From Pararge aegeria (Eukaryota > Arthropoda > Insecta > Lepidoptera > Nymphalidae): a DNA stretch of 64,000 nt. Position 1 is the first letter of the stretch. Every line of letters starts with the position of its first letter. This document shows positions 63,690-64,000 of this stretch, one piece after another. The stretch covers positions 4,340,001 through 4,404,000 of the forward strand of contig NC_053205.1 in assembly GCF_905163445.1 (NCBI RefSeq), read 5' to 3'. The notes beneath the pieces are model-generated. The model saw only the letters and a list, made by a program, of their open reading frames with translations. It did no database searches and was not told where the DNA came from. The position numbers and the translations under genes are program-made.

Positions 63690-64000
63690 ACGCTTTTAAG
63701 CGATAAGGCCACCTATAAATTGCACCTTTACTTTCTTTCTTTCAATTGTATTTTTTTCAATGCTTTGTATATGGTGTACAATAATGTGTTCTTTTAATTT
63801 GATTTGGTTTGATTTGAGGGGGCTCATAAAACGTAGCCTCGTTTGATGTCGCCTGTCGAATTCGTTGGGGGCCGACCAAACTTGCGTTTACCGGTGCGGG
63901 GTCTCCATTCCAGCACCTTGTGACCTCAACGTTCATCGGTTCTCCGAGTTACGTGCCCATTGCCAATTCAGATTCGCAACTCGTTGAGCTATTTAATTAC
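63690..64000. repeat. Retroelement tails at the right edge
   Basis: AGCGATAAGGCCACC tail at about 63695 and a GTCCATCGGTTCT-type block at 63870-63995. No exon. Confidence 0.5.

Overview
This window looks like nuclear DNA of a lepidopteran insect, probably a butterfly. Short exons with GT-AG introns are embedded in a dense field of AT-rich dispersed repeats, including tRNA-derived SINEs, non-autonomous Helitrons, many 5'-truncated LINE tails, MITEs, a mariner relic and a piggyBac relic. No bacterial or viral genome organisation is visible. The assignment to Lepidoptera rests on the general character of the repeats and proteins; no search was run.

Three protein-coding genes can be read exon by exon. 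(1) On the + strand, 14 exons from 5891 to 23497 encode all but the extreme N terminus of a two-lobed transferrin. It has a GPI-anchor-type hydrophobic tail, and the usual iron ligands appear to be missing from both lobes, which fits insect transferrin 3 best. (2) On the - strand, exons from 45397 down to 28300 encode a tetraspanin (N terminus, TM1 to TM3 and most of the large extracellular loop). A plausible tail exon lies at 26366-26423, but the fourth-membrane-segment exon was not found. (3) On the - strand, six exons from 63465 down to 55471 encode the last 299 residues of ATP-citrate lyase, i.e. the citrate-synthase-homology part. The remainder lies beyond the right edge.

Layout: 1-5890 is repeats and presumed 5' intron or flank of the transferrin gene, ending in a 131-bp tandem array that abuts the first recognised exon. 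5891-23497 is the transferrin gene, and its first intron carries two LINE-type insertions at the same 16-bp target. 23498-26365 holds decayed copies of the transferrin last exon and a LINE. 26366-45397 is the tetraspanin gene, with large repeat-filled introns. 45398-55470 is a gene-poor stretch with a mariner relic, LINE tails and an AT-rich palindromic array. 55471-64000 is the 3' part of the ATP-citrate lyase gene.

The most unusual structural pattern is that 3' ends of exons are reiterated as decaying tandem copies just downstream of the real exon. This occurs for two internal transferrin exons together with their 5' splice sites, for the transferrin terminal exon, and independently for the ATP-citrate lyase terminal exon. 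One copy of the transferrin terminal exon still has an open frame ending in a GPI-type tail. A second pattern is that transposable-element ends lie within about 13-20 bp of the 5' splice site in four tetraspanin introns. The three genes are not an operon and do not obviously act together. They share only the locus: a cell-surface transferrin, a membrane-organising tetraspanin and a cytosolic acetyl-CoA-producing enzyme.
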